A stretch of DNA of 64,000 nt from Endocalyx cinctus (lineage: Eukaryota > Ascomycota > Sordariomycetes > Amphisphaeriales > Apiosporaceae): contig BCKC01000006.1 of assembly GCA_001600455.1 (NCBI GenBank), forward strand, positions 2,914,001 to 2,978,000, read 5' to 3'. This document shows, one piece after another, positions 11,695 through 22,558 of this stretch. Made by a program: the position numbers and the translations under genes. How positions within the stretch are numbered: the first letter of the stretch is position 1; every line of letters begins with the position of its first letter. The notes beneath the pieces were generated by a model, which saw nothing but the letters and a program-made list of their open reading frames with translations, was not told the origin of the DNA and ran no database searches.

Positions 11695-13277
11695 TGCAGG
11701 CTCACGTACCCATGTCGCCGGTGAGAAGTGAAGAGCTCCGACACACAACCAACTTCTTCATTCTTACCAGCCATGGCCTGCAATAGTGTATCTATAATTA
11801 GCTCACTATCCAAATTTACATACACGTCGATAACCTCCCACCACGCTTAGTATATTGCATAGTATGGAGCCTATTCGGAAATAGGCTTCCATGCAACGAG
11901 CAAGTACATGAAACCAGGTAACACCAAAATACTACCTGTACTCTAGTCACGAAAGTCATAAGTTGGTACATCGGAGGAGTCTTTATTGCAATCCTGACAA
12001 GAGGGATTAATGCAATAGAGTGGAATGAGAAATGTGCTGACTCTTCGAGTACATTCTAGATAGTCAATAAAATGCTTTAAAACCCCTTTTTTTTTGCCTT
12101 TGCTCCTGTAATGAGTGTTTGTCCAACATGTAGAAAAGGTATAGTAACTAATATTCTTTCCTATGATCAATATCTTTGCTTCAATGAACTGAAAAAGATT
12201 GATGATCAACAAATTAGGATAGTTTGCTATAGAAGATGTGACTCTTATGTGCAAAGGCTTCAAGCTCCTTCTACTTACCATTTTAGTAATTAGATCACTT
12301 GAGCATATAAAGAAGCTGTACAGTACTTCCCCATTTCATTTCTACCAGGCAGATGGGTTATGACTTGATTCTTTTTTCCTGACGCTTAGCTTACTACTAC
12401 ATGAGGTCAGTATAGATCAATATCACTGCTATCAGACGTAGAATAAATGCAAAAGAATTACATGTCACGATAAAAATTATGCTTTGATATTTCAGCTTGT
12501 AAACCTGCCTTCAATATATCTTCTAGTATAACTATGCACTGATTTCGGGTGCCTAACTTCTTACATGAGAATTGACCTAATTATCGTTGTGTTAAACGAA
12601 ATCAGGGTGTTCTACAATACTTGAGCAAAATGACCCAATGTATCAGTTATAAATTGCATGAAGTCATACCTAGTGGCATGGCTCTTACTTGTGTCTACTA
12701 CCCATATCATTTCAAGGCTTCAATTAACTATTTGAATGGAATAATCATTGATTGAGGCACTAAATCTCCAACTGCTTTGTACATGGTCGGAAATATTCCA
12801 TACTGTTCCATATTGGTATCAAATTCACTTGGGTACAAACTGCCTAACTGGAAAGTTAATTAAATAATAGGTTGTTATTACCCCTTCTAGCCCCATTGTT
12901 AATGGACAATGAATTGAATGTACTAATCAGTACCACTTGCAGTCCAACATTGGATGACTCGTCGCGAGTGAATGCATTGTGGGTAGGTAATATTAAAATC
13001 TACATTGTTCTAGTGATTTGCATTGTTCTCTTCGCACAATCACAATAGTACCAAATACCATAAATATATCCTGAATTCCCAGACCGAGATTCATTTTACA
13101 TTTCCTTCTTCATCACAATCAACTTTCAGATCAGTATCGACAGTGACTCAACTAATATAAGCCAACCAACTGAAAACTCAATACACTAATCACAAACACT
13201 AAATACATAACCACCCTACTCCTATCGATTCTACCAGTCCTCAATTATAATTCTTGTCCACTTCTCTAGACGATAAA
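11695..13277. other. Intergenic between tandem paralogues
   Basis: AT-rich spacer, with the 3' UTR of paralogue 1 and the promoter of paralogue 2 (a CATAAATA motif near 13059). The frame at 12111-12293 has a Cys pair but no wider support. Confidence 0.5.
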
Positions 13278-14141
13278 ATGTGTCAGGAAATCCAGAAAGC
13301 CACCTTCACTCGCTGCGGTCATGTCTACCGCTACTGGTGGGGACCAGCTCGATTTTGCCTATTTTTCCGTCACAAGGTCCAAGACTTCCATATCACTCAC
13401 GAGTGGGAAGTACTTGAAGACAAGGTCTGCCCCCAGTGCGAAGCTGTCCAGGGCCTCAAGGACCAGGGTGGGGCAAATATTTCCAAGCGACAGATGCGGG
13501 AGCATATCAACAAGGAGTGTGCCCTTTCTCTCTATCACGAACGCGAAGCCACCCGCCGTGCGAACCTGGCAATTCAAAGCCAGCAGAACGTGGATGCCGC
13601 CGCCATCGAAGCTCTGAACAAGAAAGTCAAGGAGCAGCTTGTCTTCTACTTGGGCAAGGTCAAGGATGATCGCGGCAAGCTGAAGCTCTTCGAAACCCTT
13701 CTCAGCCTCCCCGAGGTCTTGGACATCCAGACGCTCGTCAAGTTCTTCGGATCTCGCTACAACGGCAATCGTGATGGCAGAGTCAGATTCAACCGACCCG
13801 GACTTCAGCCCCTTCTTGACCGTGCTCGTCGCGCTCACCTCGAGCGGGTTTTGAGAGAAGGTCTCGACATGGAGAAGCCCATGGAGTACGAGCAATCCAA
13901 GGTACCGACCGCTGAGACGAAGGAAGCTGGAGAAAAGTCTGTCACTACCAACAGTACCAAGACTACTGCTCCCAGCAAGGCTGCTGTCCCTGGTAATACC
14001 ACCATGCCCGGCAATACCATCGTCCCTGCCAATACCACCGACCCTGCCAGTACCACCGTCCATGGCAAGACCGGCAAGCCTGCTAAGACTGGCAAGACTG
14101 CTAAGGCTCGGGATGCTCCCTCTGGTACTCAGAAACATTAG
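13278..14141 (+). CDS. Hypothetical CGHxYRYWWG/CPQC protein, paralogue 2
   Basis: About 287 aa from the ATG at 13278, chosen because it aligns with the start of paralogue 1 (MCQEIQK against MCNDIQK); the frame extends upstream only to a TTG. It has CGHVYRYWWG (about residues 13-22), CPQCE (about 53), EREATRRANLA, and HLERVLREG, as in paralogue 1. The tail is a degenerate repeat of PGNTT-like units followed by GKTGKPAKTGKTAK, so it is longer and more repetitive than its sister. A consensus intron (14154-14280) starts 12 nt after the stop, so the intron that falls inside the coding region of paralogue 1 is in the 3' UTR here. The function is unknown. Confidence 0.85.
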   Translation: MCQEIQKATFTRCGHVYRYWWGPARFCLFFRHKVQDFHITHEWEVLEDKVCPQCEAVQGLKDQGGANISKRQMREHINKECALSLYHEREATRRANLAIQSQQNVDAAAIEALNKKVKEQLVFYLGKVKDDRGKLKLFETLLSLPEVLDIQTLVKFFGSRYNGNRDGRVRFNRPGLQPLLDRARRAHLERVLREGLDMEKPMEYEQSKVPTAETKEAGEKSVTTNSTKTTAPSKAAVPGNTTMPGNTIVPANTTDPASTTVHGKTGKPAKTGKTAKARDAPSGTQKH

Positions 14142-14153
14142 ATCTGAGAACCG

Positions 14154-14280
14154 GTAAGTTTTTTTCTCGAGTTATTTTCTACAATACATTATACTTCCAC
14201 TCCCAATTAAATATATACCTATACACTTCATCATATCTTACTTGTGACTACTTTTATACTAATAATCGCACGGGTTTTAG
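14154..14280 (+). other. Probable 3' UTR intron
   Basis: GTAAGT at 14154 and TTTTAG at 14280 bound a 127-nt segment just past the stop of paralogue 2. The position matches the last intron of paralogue 1. Confidence 0.5.
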
Positions 14281-15371
14281 AAGACACCACCTTCATGACT
14301 GAGATATCGAATAAATATGACCGGGACGACGCTCTTAGAGGACTTTACCTTCACCGCAATTACCTCCGAAATCCACCATAACGACTCGACTTACTGATAC
14401 GGAGAAGAACAATTTGAAGTGGAAGGTTCGCTAGTCACTGGCACGAATAAGGCGGGGGTTTGATCAAACAGTTTTAGAACAATATTGTGGTTGCCTACCT
14501 AAGGCAAGACAAAAACTAGAATTCTGACAAATGAAGGTGGTGGTGAATTTTCATACATAAATTTGTCTTTTCTTTATTAGATTAAACCAATAAAATGAAA
14601 TAAATCTACATGATAGTTAGATAAATAGGCACTTACGAGATGATAATTTCTGTGACTTGTATGAGTGAATAGCTATGTCGCTTGACGCAGCTAACACCGA
14701 AGCTCTGGTGAAAGTTGAGGCAATGAATTAATATACTGTTATAAAGATTAGGTGCGGTATTAAACATCTACAAATTATCAATGTGTCCTTGTCAGGTTGG
14801 CTGGTTGCTTCTTGTAAGTTATGTTGCTTCAACCCTAACGTTCTAACCGTTGTTGTCGTTGTAGCGATCGATGACATAATCAAAAGAAAACATCCATGTC
14901 AACCAAGATCTCAAAACATGTGGTGGGGCTACACAGTAGTAATGTGGAGATACGGTTAATCGCGGTTAGATCCGGTACCCCACATGATCCCTGTCTTGTC
15001 CAGCTTAAACCGAGCATTGCGAGTTTCCCCAACTTCTCCATGTGCGGAAAGATGAGGCGACATTGTGAACCGGTACAGCGGAATTAGAAGGGAGTCTTCT
15101 TGTGATTCAAACTCGGCTGGCCTGGGTATTACTGATGTAAAATCGAATATACTTTCTTTACCGAAAGCTTTCGGTTACAGGGATTACGTATTAAGTATAT
15201 CTCCCTTTGTTACGCGTGATATTGACCTCACATGCAATGGCTTCTTCTTTCCTCCATCTTCTTCAAAAAACCAGACTTTAGGGAGAGGATTGACAAGAAC
15301 AGCACTATCAATTACCCTTAAATTTCATGCCTAAAAACTGGTAGAATCAAGCATTTATTCGATTGATCAAA
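14281..15371. other. Intergenic
   Basis: The 3' UTR of paralogue 2 and the upstream region of the homogentisate dioxygenase gene. The short frames at 14896-15334 have no recognisable content. Confidence 0.5.
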
Positions 15372-16825
15372 ATGCCAGTCACTCAATTTGAATTTTCCGA
15401 GAAGTATAAATATCACAATGGCTTCGGGTCATACATAGAGTACGTAATACATGCCAACTAATACGAGAATAACATTTAATCATTCCTCTTTTTAGAACAG
15501 AAGCCGTAAGCGGTGCTTTGCCCATCGCCCAAAACTCTCCTCAGAAGCCTCCGTATGGTCTGTATGCAGAAAAGCTGTCCGGTACCGCCTTCACCGCACC
15601 CCGACACGAAAACCAACAATCCTGGCTATATCGAGTTCTCCCCTCATGCGCCCATCCACCATTTTCGTCGACTTCCGACGGCCCCTTCAAATCGGAGAAA
15701 CCCACCGACCCTGCGAGACTCGAATATATACCCAACCAATTGAGATGGGACCCCTTCGATCATGATCAAGAGACGGATTTTGTGTCTGGTATGCATCTGG
15801 TAGCGGGTGCCGGGGACCCGACTTTGAAACAAGGTATCGGCATGTACGTATTTGCTGCCGGGAAATCCATGAATGAAAACTCGGCATTCTACTCGGCCGA
15901 CGGAGATATCCTCATCGTCGCACAGAGCGGGGTCCTGGACATCAGAACCGAACTCGGATGGCTTCTGGTTCGACCAATGGAAATCTGCGTGATACCACGT
16001 GGTATCAAGTATCAAGTCCATCTACCATCGGGCCCCGTAAGAGGATATGCCCTGGAGCTGTATCAAGGCCACTTTACCTTACCCGAGCTAGGACCGATTG
16101 GATCGAATTGTCTTGCCAATGCTCGCGATTTCCAAGCCCCCGTCGCTTGCTTCAGCGAAGATTACGGTACAACGGCTTCTGAAGGCTCTAACATCTACAG
16201 CGTGACCGTCAAATTCAACAACTCGCTGTTTGAGACCAAGCAACCCCATACACCCTTCGATGTCGTTGCGTGGCACGGGAACTATTACCCTTATAAGTAC
16301 GACCTAGGTCGATTCAACACCATCGGATCGATTTCGTACGACCACCCGGATCCCTCAATCTTCACCGTCCTTTCCGCTCTATCAGACCACCCCGGAACCG
16401 CGATCGCGGACTTCGTTATTTTCCCACCTCGATGGCTGGTGGCCGAAGACACTTTCCGACCCCCATGGTATCATCGCAACACCATGTCAGAGTTCATGGG
16501 TCTCATAGCGGGAGAATACGACGCGAAGAAAGGGGGTAAAGGTGGTTTTATGCCCGGCGGTGCAAGCTTACACAACGTCATGAGCGGCCATGGCCCGGAC
16601 GCCAAGAGTTTCGAAGGCGCCAGCAACGCCGAGTTAAAACCTATGCTCGTCGGCAAGGGAAGCTGTGCGTTTATGTTCGAAAGCTGTCTCATGGTGGGCG
16701 TGACGGAGTGGGGCCTCAAAAATTGTAGGAAAGTACAGGAGGGCTATAGCGATGAGAGCTGGGGCGGTGTCCAAGTCCACTGGCAGAAACCAGATGGGGT
16801 GACACTCAACAGCCATCTTCTTTGA
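15372..16825 (+). CDS. hmgA: Homogentisate 1,2-dioxygenase
   Basis: Opens the aromatic ring of homogentisate to maleylacetoacetate in cytosolic tyrosine/phenylalanine breakdown. Exons 15372-15439 and 15496-16825 give 465 aa, a normal length for the family. The first exon encodes the start through FGSYI and the split Glu codon continues as TEAVSGALP, as in other HGO enzymes. Other family marks are [18 protein letters not shown] near the N-terminus, and [14 protein letters not shown] and MSGHGPD near the C-terminus. By family knowledge His349, Glu355 and His388 (my count) are the iron ligands, all present. Its usual cluster partners (fumarylacetoacetase, maleylacetoacetate isomerase) are not nearby. 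The neighbour on the opposite strand is a flavin monooxygenase, with 206 bp between the two stops. Confidence 0.97.
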
Positions 16826-17031
16826 TTGAAAATTGTATGATGAGGTACGACTAAGTTATGTAGGTAGAACATTCCAAAACACGACAGCAGGCTAAGAATC
16901 TCATGGTGAGATAACTAATTATGTGGTATCTAAATTGGAGGGAGATTGTCTATATCTACCTAAGTAGAGAATAATATTAACACATTCATAAAGAATAAAT
17001 CATAACACTTTTGACCACCATTCTTTTTCAT

Positions 17032-18369
17032 CTACCTGTGCTCTTCAAGATTCAGTTCTGGATACTCAGGAAGCTCCAAGCCCCCCTTACTCTCCGGCAT
17101 TAACCGGTTAATCAAATCGTAGATTCTCGACACCTCGAAGAACTTCAAAACCGCCAACATGATCGTGATAACCCACTGACTCTTCGGGTAAAGAAGCCCC
17201 GGTGCCCCAGGAGGAAGTTTTTGCGCTTCATCTATAAACGGTCGCATCGTCCTGTCATACGAATCCAACGCAGTGATCACATCCATACTCGAATTCTTTC
17301 CTTTCGTCTCGTCCTTATTCGCCTTCTCTGCGTATCGTGCAATCTCACCCGCAAGGATATACGCACCCATCAAAGCGAGCGTCGTACCCATCCCCGTAAT
17401 AGGCGAAGGCGTATAACCAGCATCGCCCAGCAACGCCACACGCCCTTTATTAATCTTGGGAATCTTGATTTGAGCTATTTCTTGAGCGTAGAAGTCGTCG
17501 CATTCCATTAATCCGCGCTTTACTAAGTCTTCGGTCCGGTCCCATTCAACACCCTCGAAGGCGGCGGCCCAGAGCCGTTTCTGCTCCTCGACCGATTCGG
17601 AAGAAGATGCTTTGAGACTTGCGATATCAACATCGGACATGGTCCCTAGGTAGACTTGGCCCATCGCTTTCCGAGTCCCGACGATGCGTCGGTTGGGTGC
17701 TATGTGAACTTTCGCCAGGGTGTCTTCGTCTTTCGAAGACGACGACGTATTTTCTTTGGTGGTGTAAAAGGCGACCCAGAGGTTCAGACCCCGCCACGCC
17801 TCCTCGTTGGCCTTGTCGCCGAAAAGCATCCGTCGCGTACGAGAGGACTGCCCATCGGCGCCGACGACGAGGTCGTACCGCTCCTTCTCGCCGTCCGAAA
17901 ACGTCACCTCGACCCCTCCTCCTCCACCTCCTGTTTCTCCGTCTTCGACCTGGACCATCTCCTCCACCGTCTTCCCGAACTCGTACTTGACCCCGGGAAG
18001 CGCTCTGCTGGCGTCGTAAAATACGTCCACGAGATCCCCCCGCATGATCTCGAACTCGCTGGAGAAGGCCTGCTGCCCCTGACCCGAGAGGTTCTGGCCG
18101 AACACGGCCCGCGTCTTTCCGCGGGAATCGACGAAGGCTAGACCGGATTCGGGCTGGCACCGGGCCCGGATCACGTCTTCGAGCCCGAGTTTACGGATGA
18201 TGGAGATGCCTTGGGCTCGCACGTCGATCTGTAGGCCGTTCCGACGTATGGTCGGAGATCGCTCGACTACGGTTATGTGGAAGGATGAAGCCGAGGAAGA
18301 TCGCTGCAGGAGGAGGGCGAGAGCCGGGCTGGCTACGCCGGCGCCTATGGTGAGGATTTTGAGGGGCAT
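17032..18369 (-). CDS. FAD-dependent monooxygenase (PF01494 type)
   Basis: Single-exon gene of 445 aa. Residues 1-35 form a Rossmann fold (ILTIGAGVASPALALLLQ, then an acidic VVER). DLVVGADGQSSRTRR (about 170-185) is the conserved DG motif, and RVALLGDAGYTPSPITGMG (about 310) is the GD motif that touches FAD and NAD(P)H. The C-terminus has a hydrophobic stretch (WVITIMLAVLKFF). It resembles fungal TetX/salicylate hydroxylase-like aromatic hydroxylases. A poly-Gly stretch (GGGGGG) at about 155 and a Ser-rich loop are low-complexity insertions. It has no introns and is G+C-rich. The substrate is unknown; its place next to homogentisate dioxygenase hints at aromatic catabolism. Confidence 0.92.
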   Translation of the reverse strand: MPLKILTIGAGVASPALALLLQRSSSASSFHITVVERSPTIRRNGLQIDVRAQGISIIRKLGLEDVIRARCQPESGLAFVDSRGKTRAVFGQNLSGQGQQAFSSEFEIMRGDLVDVFYDASRALPGVKYEFGKTVEEMVQVEDGETGGGGGGVEVTFSDGEKERYDLVVGADGQSSRTRRMLFGDKANEEAWRGLNLWVAFYTTKENTSSSSKDEDTLAKVHIAPNRRIVGTRKAMGQVYLGTMSDVDIASLKASSSESVEEQKRLWAAAFEGVEWDRTEDLVKRGLMECDDFYAQEIAQIKIPKINKGRVALLGDAGYTPSPITGMGTTLALMGAYILAGEIARYAEKANKDETKGKNSSMDVITALDSYDRTMRPFIDEAQKLPPGAPGLLYPKSQWVITIMLAVLKFFEVSRIYDLINRLMPESKGGLELPEYPELNLEEHR

Positions 18370-19478
18370 GGTTATTGATCTATGGCTACTTTGACCTTTT
18401 TTTACTTAATGGTTAGGAGGGAAGCGTGGATGATAGTTTCACGATGCGATTAGTCTGAATGATTTAATTATTTATATTATTACCAAGATGTCTCATTTTC
18501 CAGACTTTTCACTTAGGATAGAATTATAGTCCGAGATGCGAGGTAAGCAGAGGGAAGATTTAACCGCTGATATTAATTACACGTAATTATAACGAATGTT
18601 GATGGCATATCGGTATACGATTACTACATACTATGTATAATAGAGAGGAAATAAAACTGGAAATAGACGACGTCAACACTATAAACGGTACCAAGCTGAA
18701 AAGTGATGATTTCACTTTTTTTCGTTTTGGGGGGAGGATGCCTTGCGATTCGTTCCCCGATCCTTGCACCAAGACCGGGATTGCTAGATCATGACTCGGC
18801 CAGCTCGGCATGCGGGCTACTGTGGTGTCCGAAGGACTGCAAAGCTCAATTAAAATCATATAGAATATATATATCGCTGCTGTATACATATGAGGAGCTC
18901 GCATCGCAATATAACTATATAGTATTTCCAGTAATCGTATTGATGTAAAGTGTCTCGATACGCTTATTTGCGTCGCCGAGCAGCTCAGGTTTAACTCCGA
19001 TTGTTCAACGTATACCAAGCGGTACTTGACGTTAGCAAGTACTTATAGTGCTTACGCTCCCTATAACCTCGCTAGTTCCAGGTACTTAGAGGCGATGCGA
19101 AGCCCCTATTATTACATATACAGTGGGGACACAAAAGTAACTGAACAGATGCAAATTTGCTGAGTATAACAAAACTCGTTATGCTTTCTCTTCTCTTCTA
19201 TTCTGTTCTTCTCTTTTTCAACAATCCATATATGTATAAGAGAAAAAGTAAACCTTCGGTATTAATTGCTAGGACGGGATTTTCAAAATAGGGAGCTATC
19301 ATTTTATTCGTATGCAACTGGATACAGCAACCGAGAAGACTTTGACATGATATCAAATTAGCTATTGTGCTGAGCTATCCTCCACGAATTCTAATTCAAA
19401 ACAACCAGGGGTTAGGTTACAGAAGGTGAAGTACTAAAATCAATGTGCCGTAGCAATACAATAAGCATTTCCCCCCAT
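18370..19478. other. Intergenic
   Basis: Promoter side of the FAD monooxygenase and the 3' side of the DAO-type oxidoreductase. No gene recognised; the overlapping frames at 18587-19018 look random. Confidence 0.5.
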
Positions 19479-20938
19479 TTAATGCAAGAAACCATTATAC
19501 TTCTTTTTCAATCTATTCTCTGTAATCCTATATATATCCGGAAACCAAGACTCGAGTTCCTCGTCATCTCGACCTTCAATCATGGCTGTCAATGCGCGCG
19601 CACACATCCAGCAGAGAACCATACCATGGCCTTGAAAGCTGCAAGATACCCAAAGATCCTTCTCTCCAGGCATCTCGCCCACGAATGGCAGTCCGTCCGC
19701 GCCGTAGCCCATGATACCTGTCCATTTATGACGAATTCTTCCCTCCGGATGATCTTCGCCCCAATTATCGCCAAAGTACTTAGGTAGGGTGTTTTCAAGA
19801 AACTTGTCGATCTCATCATTGGAAGTTGTGTCGTCCGTCGTCCCGTGTTCCTCGAGTCCACCCAGGGCAGTCTTAACCAGCCCACCCCCAATAACGATGT
19901 CGCCTTCGAACCTCGAGCCCTTCGGTCTCTGGATCATGTAGTCGAACCCGTCGCTGTATATAAAGCTATATGTCGTAGGTAGATCTGTTTTCGGCATATT
20001 CCGTCCGAGTCGCTGCGCTGTGACGTGACCCCGCAGCGGGACGATGACACCTTGGAATTTCTCTAACAAGCGCGCCGTATACCCGTTCGTAGCCATGACG
20101 ACCCTCTTAGCGACAATAGTTCCCCTCGAAGTTTCGACGAGCCAGCCACCATCGCTATCTGGCCGTCTTGTCAGTTTCGTGACAGGCGTGTTTGTCTGCA
20201 GGTTCAAGCCTTTCTTCAAGCACAACTTCAGGACGCCGACGACGAATTTATAGGCGCTCAAGCTCCCCGCTTCGTACGAAATGCCCCCGTGAACTCCCTC
20301 TCCGCAGTAGAACTTCTCGCGCATTTCCTCGGCCGAGTGAACGCCGTAAACAGACGCGTCGTCGCCCGGCATCGCCTCGCGCATGGCCTCCACCGCCGCT
20401 TTATCCTGCTCGAACTGCGACGCGTCGTACTCGACGTCCACGGTATCGCACTGGCGTCCGTCGCACTCGATTCCGTGTTCGGACGCGAAAGCGTGCACGG
20501 CGCGAATATTGGCAAGCTCGAGACGCGCTACCTTGACCGCCGTTTCGGTGCCGTACACCCGCTGATACTCCGGAAAAGACCGGTACGAGGCCGCTTTCGT
20601 GTGGCCGCCTTGGATCCCAAGAATAAGTTGAGTCGGTTATTTTCACGCATTGACGCGAAAGGACGAGGGAACTTCGGAAGAAACGTACCGTTCCGCCCCG
20701 TAGCTCCGGAGCACGCCTGTCTTGCCTCCAACATGACCACATTCTGGGCTCCGTTACTTAGGAGACTAAACGCCACGGCGGCTCCGGTGATACCGCTCCC
20801 GACGACGACGGTGTCGGCTGACTCGGGGAGTGCGTCGGTCGATCGTAGGTTGGCGATCCCATCGGGTTCGAAGAGCCAGTAGCTCTTGGTCGGGTTCTCT
20901 CTCGGCAAGGTTACCGGGATGGCGGCGCGTTGGTCCAT
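19479..20938 (-). CDS. FAD-dependent oxidoreductase (DAO family)
   Basis: Exons 20938-20689 and 20608-19479 give 459 aa; the 80-nt intron splits a Gly codon in TGRNGG. The start is the ATG of MDQRAAIPV, the first ATG in frame. The FAD Rossmann motif is TVVVGSGITGAAVAF (about residues 47-61), followed by LEARQACSGATGRNGGH, a hallmark of the DAO superfamily (amine, glycine and sarcosine oxidases). Residues LWVSCSFQGHGMVLC near the C-terminus form the second FAD contact. The enzyme probably oxidises a C-N bond of an amine or amino acid with O2. The exact substrate cannot be told. Confidence 0.92.
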
Positions 20939-21967
20939 GATGATTGAAATTAAATGCAAAGACGCGTTCGATATGAGCAGGGGATGTTAAGACGCCTTTG
21001 GTCTTCGTTTGCGTCGTGCTTTCGAGAGCGCTGTGTATGTGACCTTAGGGTTATGGTTATGTCGGACTCCGGTTTTTCGGTAAGACAACGGGATGAGAGA
21101 TACGGGGCCGGTATCGGTAATAACGGATTTGCCAAGCACGGGAGACTCGCATGGAATTACCCTGTTAAGGAAATTATGTTTTGTGGGGAGGGAGACGATA
21201 AAGGAATAGTTCCAATACTCTCTAGTATTCGTATTCTAAAGATTGTTGTCAAAATAAATCCTGTAATAAAAAAACTAGGAATAATCATATGGATGTACTG
21301 GTAATCGAAACCAAAACATCTGTTCCTGCTTGAGAAAATTCACGCAATTCAGAATAGTGCGACGTTCGAAAAACCGATATAGGCGATTATCCACGTTGCA
21401 GCATCCTACGGCGTAAGCTTATGCCGAAGCAGACGATAATTAGTGTCTCGGTCCACTCCATTTATGGAAATTCTTCACAGTGCACGTGACCTCTAACAAT
21501 TGAACTACATCCATGGATTCGTGGGCTCTACGACGACGACGATTTGTATGGTATCACATAGATATAAATCATGCTGGTTAGTCTGTAGATAAGATAATGA
21601 TCTCTAGATCTAATTGTTAGAAAAGATCTTGCATTGCTGTGATTCTAGCCAAAACTATTTAATTTTGGTATGACCATCTGTCGCTATGACTTGTTAAATC
21701 CAAATATAAAAACTATGCAATCTCAGGTATCACCATCTGTCGCCGTGATGTATTAAATCCAAATGTAAAAACAACCACGCCAAATGTAAAAACAACCACG
21801 CCAAATGTAAAAACAACCAAGGTAAGTACAGAGAGAACAGACTTTGTCCAAGAAAAAAAAAAGTCCCAAAATGCACCAACGAAAAATTAACAAAGAACGA
21901 CTTTTTTCTCGTTCTTCCAAACTCCTTAACACCGTATCGCCGCGGGGATTAAATAGCAACTTGACAA
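20939..21967. other. Intergenic with short repeats
   Basis: Upstream of the DAO gene and downstream of the small Cys-rich gene. It holds the repeats listed at 21673-21823. No coding sequence recognised. Confidence 0.5.
21673..21823. repeat. Degenerate 59-nt duplication plus three 21-nt tandem copies
   Basis: ACCATCTGTCGC..TTAAATCCAAAT occurs at 21673 and again at 21732, with a few changes. It is followed by three copies of a 21-nt unit beginning AAATGTAAAAACAACCACGC at 21761, 21782 and 21803. Only the last copy has changed at its end. Confidence 0.85.
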
Positions 21968-22558
21968 CTACCAAGACGACGGACCGCTCGCAGGATCGGG
22001 AGGCACGGCTTGCTGGCTCAACAGAAGCAAGGCCACAGCAGCGTCCATCTCGGCGGAAGTTCTCGAGGCGGTGGCGGTAGTCCTCGCGACCGTGGTGGCG
22101 AGAGCTCTCCTGCGGCTGGCCATCTTCTTGGGCACGACGTCGCGGATCTTCTCCATTATATGCTCGTCGTACTCGATGCCCGGTCTCTCGGCGGTGAAGG
22201 AGCAGGAGCCCTTGACCCTGATGCAGTGCGAGCACTTGATCGAATCGAAGGTGATCGGGTCGATGGCCACGTGGCAGCGTTCGGGGTGCTCCTTGCACCT
22301 TTTGCACGGCTCGGTGGCCCGGGTTCCGATTATGGGATCGTGCAGGGTATCGCCTTTTCGCCGCTCCCGGGCCGACTTCTCGGACGATCTTTTCTGTGCG
22401 CCCTGCGGTTTCTGGGCGGATCTGGCCGAGGTGAAAGGATGCGAAGGAGGTGTCCACCTGTGTCTTGGTAGTTCTGTGCGTCCGTTGGGGAGTTTCTGCT
22501 TTCGGCGGGGAGAAGGCGTTTGAGTCGCCTCGTGTTCTTGGTTACCTTGAGAAGACAT
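21968..22558 (-). CDS. Small Cys-rich hypothetical protein
   Basis: 196 aa from the ATG at 22558 (the longer frame begins at TTG). The first 70 residues are polar, rich in Pro, Arg, Ser and Gln. The core has PCKRCKEHPERC, then KCSHCIRVKGSC, two CxxC-x(6-8)-C units that could hold zinc but are spaced unlike a classic Zn2Cys6 finger. The C-terminus is Ala/Thr-rich. No introns. Proteins with this arrangement are common as lineage-specific hypotheticals in ascomycetes; I cannot assign a role. Confidence 0.65.
   Translation of the reverse strand: MSSQGNQEHEATQTPSPRRKQKLPNGRTELPRHRWTPPSHPFTSARSAQKPQGAQKRSSEKSARERRKGDTLHDPIIGTRATEPCKRCKEHPERCHVAIDPITFDSIKCSHCIRVKGSCSFTAERPGIEYDEHIMEKIRDVVPKKMASRRRALATTVARTTATASRTSAEMDAAVALLLLSQQAVPPDPASGPSSW

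Noticed and set aside
17619..18160. Long frames on both strands inside the FAD monooxygenase gene
   Set aside because: Shadows of the G+C-rich coding sequence at 17032-18369.
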